From: an uncultured Rikenella sp.
GTDB taxonomy: Bacteria > Bacteroidota > Bacteroidia > Bacteroidales > Rikenellaceae
NCBI GenBank assembly: GCA_910577885.1
Contig: CAJTNK010000072.1
Coordinates: forward strand, 1 to 9,732
Direction of reading: 5' to 3'
DNA length: 9,732 bases
The position numbers were made by a program, and so were the translations under genes. Position 1 is the first letter of the stretch. Each line of letters starts with the position of its first letter. Shown here in pieces: positions 6,204 through 9,732 of this stretch. The notes below the pieces were generated by a model. That model was not told the DNA's origin. It saw only the letters and a program-made list of their open reading frames with translations, and searched no databases.

Positions 6204-6220
6204 TTGGCACGTTTTTCGGA
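6204..6220 (+). promoter_or_regulatory. Putative sigma-54 promoter for the permease
   Basis: TTGGCACG at 6204-6211 repeats the -24-type box of the ATPase promoter; eleven bases, ATTTTGGCACG at 6201-6211, are identical to the minus strand at 6060-6050. Ten bases after the GG comes GG instead of GC (6218-6219), so the -12 element is imperfect. A start near 6231 would leave a leader of about 55 nt to the ATG at 6287. Confidence 0.45.
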
Positions 6221-6286
6221 TTCGAAACAGGCCGAGGCGGGGGAACAGACAAACAGGGATTCAAACTTCAAAACAACAACAAACTT

Positions 6287-8677
6287 ATGTTAGGTAAATT
6301 TCTGATGGAGAGCTGGCGGGCCAAAAAGCACCGACCGTTTTCGTTCTTTATCAACTGGCTGGGGTTGACCTTCGGTTTTGCGGCGGTGATCGTGATGTAT
6401 ATCTTCATCGTCGGTCAGGTTCGTCACGACTCCTGTTTCGAGCGGCCGATGGACGACGTGTGGCGGTGCGAGGTCGATCTCGAACAGATCGGTTCGATCT
6501 GCCCGGATCCGATGGCTCGGTTCGTGATCGAGCGGTTTCCGGAGGTGCAGTCGGCCGTGCGGGTTCAGGCTCAGCGCTGGATGACCGTTTCGGTACCGGA
6601 TCGGGAGGGAGAGACGCGATATTCGCTGAATACCATGATGGCGGATTCGACGCTGCTGCAAGTGCTCCCGTTCCGGATGCTGGGCGGCGGCAGAGCAAAC
6701 GCCTTGTCCGACCCGTCGAAAGGACTCCTGAGCCGTTCGGCGGCGCTGAACCTGTTCGGGTCGCTCGACGCGGTGGGACGACAGATCGAAATCAACAACA
6801 CGCATCGGGTGATCGTGTCGGGAGTTTTTGAAGACATCCCGGAGAACTCGCTCTATGCTCCCGAGTTGATTCTGACCATGAAGTTGAACAACATCATGAA
6901 CGGGCAGCCCGATTATCAGGACGATAGATGGAGCCGGTGGACGAGCGAATGTTACTTCCGGGTCCATCCGGGAACAGACGGGGCGACGCTGAACGAAAAA
7001 TACCGACAGGCGCTATTGGAACGGATGATCGGTCCCTTGGACAATGAGGATGTCATCCGCGAAATCGAGCGACGCGGTGCGAATCTGCCGCAGGTCCGGG
7101 CTTTCGGCGACTGTTATTTTTCGCCCGAGGTGACCATGACGGGCGGGAAAACGTACGACCCCGGGGCGCTCACCGTGCTGGGGATCATCGCCGCACTGGT
7201 GCTGGGGATCGCCATCGTCAACTACGTCAACATCTACACCGCCCGGTCGACCGAGGTGATCCGCGCCATGGGTATCAAGAGCATCATGGGGGCCAGCCGT
7301 CGCAGCCTCGTGGCCTTCATCATCGGCGACTCGGTCTTAATCACCTTCGTGTCGGCCTTGACGGCTCTCGGACTGGCCCATCTGCTGCGGCCGCTCTATC
7401 CGATGCTGCTCGGGGGCGAGCTGTCGTTCTCGCTGAGCTGGGACGTGCTGCTGGTGCTGTTCGTGGCGCTGCCGGCGGTGTGCGGGGTGCTGTCGGGGAT
7501 CTTCCCGGCCCTCGCCCTCACCCGCATGAAACCGCTCGACGCCATCGCCAACCGATCGAGCGGCGGACGGCAGATGTCGGCCGTGCGGAACGCCCTGATC
7601 GTCTTCCAGTTCACGATCTCGATCGGGCTGATCGCCGCGACGCTGGTTATCAACAAGCAGATGCGCTACCTCGCGACGCTCGACCTGGGCTACAACCGTG
7701 AAAATGTGGTGTGCCTGAATGCCGGTCCCTATATGTACAGAGAGAAGTTCGACACGTTCCGTCAGCAGCTGCTGACTTCCCCGACCGTGATCGATGCGTC
7801 GCTCCTGGGCGGGGATCCGATGGATGTCCAATCGATGAATACGATATCTATCAACGAAAAGGAACAACTCTCGCCGAGACACCTCTACGGCGACCAGCAT
7901 ACGCTTCATGTGCTGGGTGTACCGATGGTCGAGGGCGACTCCATGTCGAACACCAATATCGACCGGCTGGACTGGGGGCCGTCCGGTCAAATGGTCATCA
8001 ACGAGTCGTTCGCCGACTACATCCGCACCGTGGCGCCCGAGGTGCAGATTCCGGGACCGAAGTACATCGGGGTGTTCAAGGATTTCCAACACCAGCCGGT
8101 GACGGAACGGGTGACGCCGCTGGTACTCGTGCGGACGTGGAACGGGAATCCCTATATCCGGATTGCGGCGGGGCAGATCGAACCGGCCTTGAAACACATC
8201 GAACGCACGTTCCGTGAGATGTTCCCGGACGAGATCTACGACTTCGAATTCATGGACCAGCAGTTCGACCGGATGTACAAAGACGAGAAGCTCTTCCAGG
8301 CCCGGTTGCTGAGCTTCAGCCTGCTGGTCATCTTCATCGGCTGCCTGGGGCTCTTCGCCCTGGTGAGCTACTCGGTGGAACGCCGGCGCAAGGAGATCGC
8401 CATCCGCAAGGTCCACGGCGCTACGGTGCGCGAGGTGATGGCGATGCTCTGCGTGAGCTTCCTGCGGTGGCTGGCCGTGTCGTTCGTCATCGCCGTGCCG
8501 GCGGTGTGGTGGCTCATGAACGGGTGGCTGAACCAATACGCCTACCGAACCACCCTCAGCTGGTGGATCTTCGCCCTGGCGGGACTCGCGGCGACCGTGA
8601 TCGCCCTGTTCACGGTCCTCGGGCAGAGCTACCGCGCGGCGGTCGAAAACCCGGCCCACGCCGTCAAGGGCGAATAA
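6287..8677 (+). CDS. FtsX/MacB-type ABC transporter permease
   Basis: A 796-residue inner-membrane permease with a duplicated layout. Each half has one leading helix, a large periplasmic MacB-type domain and three further helices. Predicted helices are about 21-43, 293-317, 341-368, 386-412, 434-456, 676-696, 725-746 and 759-780; periplasmic domains span about 44-292 and 457-675. The motif RRRKEIAIRKVHGAT at 699-713 is the FtsX-family segment that contacts the ATPase; the matching segment of the first half (EVIRAMGIKSIMGAS, 323-337) is more degenerate. The length is normal for Bacteroidota members. The frame opens at 6122, but that start lies inside the palindrome, before the promoter; MLGKFLMESW at 6287 is the typical family N-terminus. 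The likely partner is the divergent ATPase at 5268-5978. The substrate cannot be told; family members export peptides, drugs or lipoproteins, or transmit force to periplasmic enzymes. Confidence 0.92.
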   Translation: MLGKFLMESWRAKKHRPFSFFINWLGLTFGFAAVIVMYIFIVGQVRHDSCFERPMDDVWRCEVDLEQIGSICPDPMARFVIERFPEVQSAVRVQAQRWMTVSVPDREGETRYSLNTMMADSTLLQVLPFRMLGGGRANALSDPSKGLLSRSAALNLFGSLDAVGRQIEINNTHRVIVSGVFEDIPENSLYAPELILTMKLNNIMNGQPDYQDDRWSRWTSECYFRVHPGTDGATLNEKYRQALLERMIGPLDNEDVIREIERRGANLPQVRAFGDCYFSPEVTMTGGKTYDPGALTVLGIIAALVLGIAIVNYVNIYTARSTEVIRAMGIKSIMGASRRSLVAFIIGDSVLITFVSALTALGLAHLLRPLYPMLLGGELSFSLSWDVLLVLFVALPAVCGVLSGIFPALALTRMKPLDAIANRSSGGRQMSAVRNALIVFQFTISIGLIAATLVINKQMRYLATLDLGYNRENVVCLNAGPYMYREKFDTFRQQLLTSPTVIDASLLGGDPMDVQSMNTISINEKEQLSPRHLYGDQHTLHVLGVPMVEGDSMSNTNIDRLDWGPSGQMVINESFADYIRTVAPEVQIPGPKYIGVFKDFQHQPVTERVTPLVLVRTWNGNPYIRIAAGQIEPALKHIERTFREMFPDEIYDFEFMDQQFDRMYKDEKLFQARLLSFSLLVIFIGCLGLFALVSYSVERRRKEIAIRKVHGATVREVMAMLCVSFLRWLAVSFVIAVPAVWWLMNGWLNQYAYRTTLSWWIFALAGLAATVIALFTVLGQSYRAAVENPAHAVKGE

Positions 8678-8703
8678 CCGGCCGCGTGGCCCGGAAAACC
8701 ACT

Positions 8704-8745
8704 GCGGGGGCGTTCCCAAACATGGGGGGAACGCCCCCGCTTTTT
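8704..8745 (+). terminator. Intrinsic terminator after the permease
   Basis: GCGGGGGCGTTCCC (8704-8717) pairs perfectly over 14 bp with 8727-8740, followed by five T residues. It begins 26 bp after the permease stop. The convergent channel gene ends at 8767; on that strand the stem is not followed by T residues, so it serves mainly the plus strand. Confidence 0.88.
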
Positions 8746-8766
8746 CGTCCCGAAGGCACCCGCCCC

Positions 8767-9498
8767 TCAACCCTCCGTCTCCGCCGCGGCCGAACGGTCC
8801 GAAGCCCGAGGAGCCCGCTGCGAACGGCTGTTCACCACCCGGTCCGTGATATAGACCGTGAAGATCGGAAGCATCATCACCCCGGCCGAAGCGAGAAAAA
8901 ACGACAGAATCTTACCCACCGTCGTCACCGCCGTGATCTCCGACCCCACCGTCGTCAGGTCCATACCGGCCCACCAAAGGGCATCCCAGTAGGTCTGGAC
9001 AGCGGGGTTCACGCCCCGTTCGGCCACGAAGAAAATCAGACTCGTGAAATAAGTAACGGCCGCCAGAATCGACAGGTAAGAGACCATCAGGGTCGTAGCG
9101 CTCCGCCGCGTGAACCACTCGGTGATCATCACCAGCCCGTAACCCCCGCGCAACAGCGGCACGAAACCCAACAGGTAGTGGACCTCATGCGGGATTTCGA
9201 CCTGCGTGTAGTGAATAATATTCAAGTAGGGGATCGAGAAGAGCAACAACAAGCTGTTCCGCAGCACGAACCGTCCTTTCCGCGGGTCGATCCCCCAGCG
9301 GAGCAGGAAGTCCAGCAGGAATACCGTACAGACCGCCAACTGGATATGGAGCGTCATCGGGCTGTCGGGCCTGTAGCGACCCACCGTCAGAATGTCATAC
9401 GACAACGACGCGATAATGGCCAACGACCCGAGCAACACCAAGACATTCAATCCGTCGATCATCCGACGGTCGAAACGACTGAGACCCTTTTCTTTCAT
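8767..9498 (-). CDS. Potassium-channel-like membrane protein with variant selectivity filter
   Basis: A 243-residue inner-membrane protein with the layout of six-helix voltage-gated-type cation channels. Predicted helices are about 15-33, 48-67, 80-96, 106-128, 133-158 and 194-217. A pore helix (YWDALWWAGMDL, 170-181) runs into TTVGSEI at 182-188. Family potassium channels have TTVGYGD here, so the second Gly of GYG is replaced and potassium selectivity is not assured. The fourth helix has few basic residues (Arg117, then Arg131-132), so strong voltage sensing is doubtful. There is no RCK/TrkA-N domain; the ~25-residue C-terminal tail is Arg/Ala/Ser-rich. MKEKGLSRFD at 9498 is the only reasonable start. 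The gene stands alone, convergent with the permease. Confidence 0.82.
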   Translation of the reverse strand: MKEKGLSRFDRRMIDGLNVLVLLGSLAIIASLSYDILTVGRYRPDSPMTLHIQLAVCTVFLLDFLLRWGIDPRKGRFVLRNSLLLLFSIPYLNIIHYTQVEIPHEVHYLLGFVPLLRGGYGLVMITEWFTRRSATTLMVSYLSILAAVTYFTSLIFFVAERGVNPAVQTYWDALWWAGMDLTTVGSEITAVTTVGKILSFFLASAGVMMLPIFTVYITDRVVNSRSQRAPRASDRSAAAETEG

Positions 9499-9513
9499 AA
9501 CTCGACATTTCGT

Positions 9514-9548
9514 CCCTCGCCCCCCGACTCTCCCCCTCCCACACTCCC
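9514..9548 (-). promoter_or_regulatory. Potential G-quadruplex in the channel gene leader
   Basis: Read on the minus strand the order is GGG-N5-GGG-N1-GGGGG-N6-GGGGGG-N3-GGG: five G-runs with all loops of seven bases or fewer, meeting the standard intramolecular quadruplex pattern. It ends about 16 bp before the ATG at 9498, so in RNA it would lie close to the ribosome-binding region. Confidence 0.5.
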
Positions 9549-9612
9549 TCGCAAAAACAATGCCACGGCCCCACCCCCGAACCCTTCCTGCCCTTTTCCC
9601 AAATTATTTCCC

Positions 9613-9620
9613 TATCTTTG
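9613..9620 (+). promoter_or_regulatory. Possible Bacteroidota -7 box pointing out of the window
   Basis: TATCTTTG matches the TAnnTTTG consensus exactly and would drive rightward transcription across the terminal repeat toward a gene beyond the window. No clear -33 TTTG lies 19-21 bp upstream, so the match may be chance. Confidence 0.3.
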
Positions 9621-9650
9621 TTTCTCATTTTGCCAATAGACTCCTTTTGA

Positions 9651-9732
9651 GCGGGAGGGTACTGTACTTTTTACCTTCGGTTTCCTCGCTTTACTTCGGT
9701 ATAATGTGCAAACAGTTTTTTAGCGACGGGAG
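9651..9732. repeat. Pieces of the dispersed repeat seen at 2457
   Basis: CGGGAGGGTACTGT at 9652-9665 is identical to 2462-2475 and is again followed by a T-run after two or three bases. The last ten bases, GCGACGGGAG, equal 2458-2467 and probably begin a further copy cut by the window end. Between them the sequence (TTACCTTCGG, TTTACTTCGG) differs from the 2457 copy. Confidence 0.6.

Noticed and set aside
6122..6286. Upstream ATG (6122) for the permease
   Set aside because: It lies inside the palindrome and upstream of the promoter; the added 55 residues are low-complexity and the family N-terminus fits 6287.
7337..8770. Minus-strand frame of 477 codons opposite the permease
   Set aside because: Antisense shadow, His/Arg/Glu-rich, running through the permease and its terminator.
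8467..9639. Plus-strand frame of 390 codons across the terminator and channel gene
   Set aside because: It crosses the permease end, a strong terminator and the antisense of the channel gene; composition is that of a shadow frame.

Overview
The window looks like chromosome of a GC-rich gut member of the Bacteroidota, most likely Alistipes or another Rikenellaceae. This rests on protein style (FtsX-like permease, RTEEVET-type ABC ATPase, three-subunit acyl-CoA carboxylase), on matches to the Bacteroidota -7 promoter motif TAnnTTTG, and on high GC. The genus is an inference; no rRNA or marker gene is present.

Layout, left to right. 1-341: gene-free, GC-rich palindromic DNA. 342-4339 (minus strand): a biotin-dependent acyl-CoA carboxylase locus, transcribed in the order carboxyltransferase, biotin carboxylase, biotin carrier. 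A 390-bp gap filled by a palindrome-rich dispersed repeat separates the first two genes. 4340-5267: a promoter, then about 750 bp of GC-rich palindromes with three related ~75-bp hairpin units, then a strong terminator belonging to the next gene. 5268-5978 (minus): a LolD/MacB-type ABC ATPase. 5979-6286: a divergent control region. 6287-8677 (plus): an eight-helix FtsX/MacB-type permease, ending at a strong terminator. 8767-9498 (minus): a six-helix potassium-channel-like protein with an unusual selectivity filter. 9499-9732: a potential G-quadruplex in the channel's leader and one or two pieces of the same dispersed repeat seen at 2457.

How the genes work together. The three carboxylase proteins make a complete enzyme: the biotin carboxylase charges biotin on the carrier using ATP and bicarbonate, and the carboxyltransferase moves the carboxyl group to a short acyl-CoA. 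The ATPase and permease are probably two halves of one inner-membrane exporter or lipoprotein/mechanotransmission machine, although they lie on opposite strands.

The most interesting element is the 308-bp region between ATPase and permease. It carries a TTGGCACG box facing each way (sigma-54 -24 type) and, exactly midway, a 39-bp near-perfect palindrome made of two TGTCY-N7-GGACA sites 22 bp apart. This reads as one shared enhancer driving two divergent sigma-54 promoters; the reading is inference from sequence geometry. The regulator gene is not in the window.
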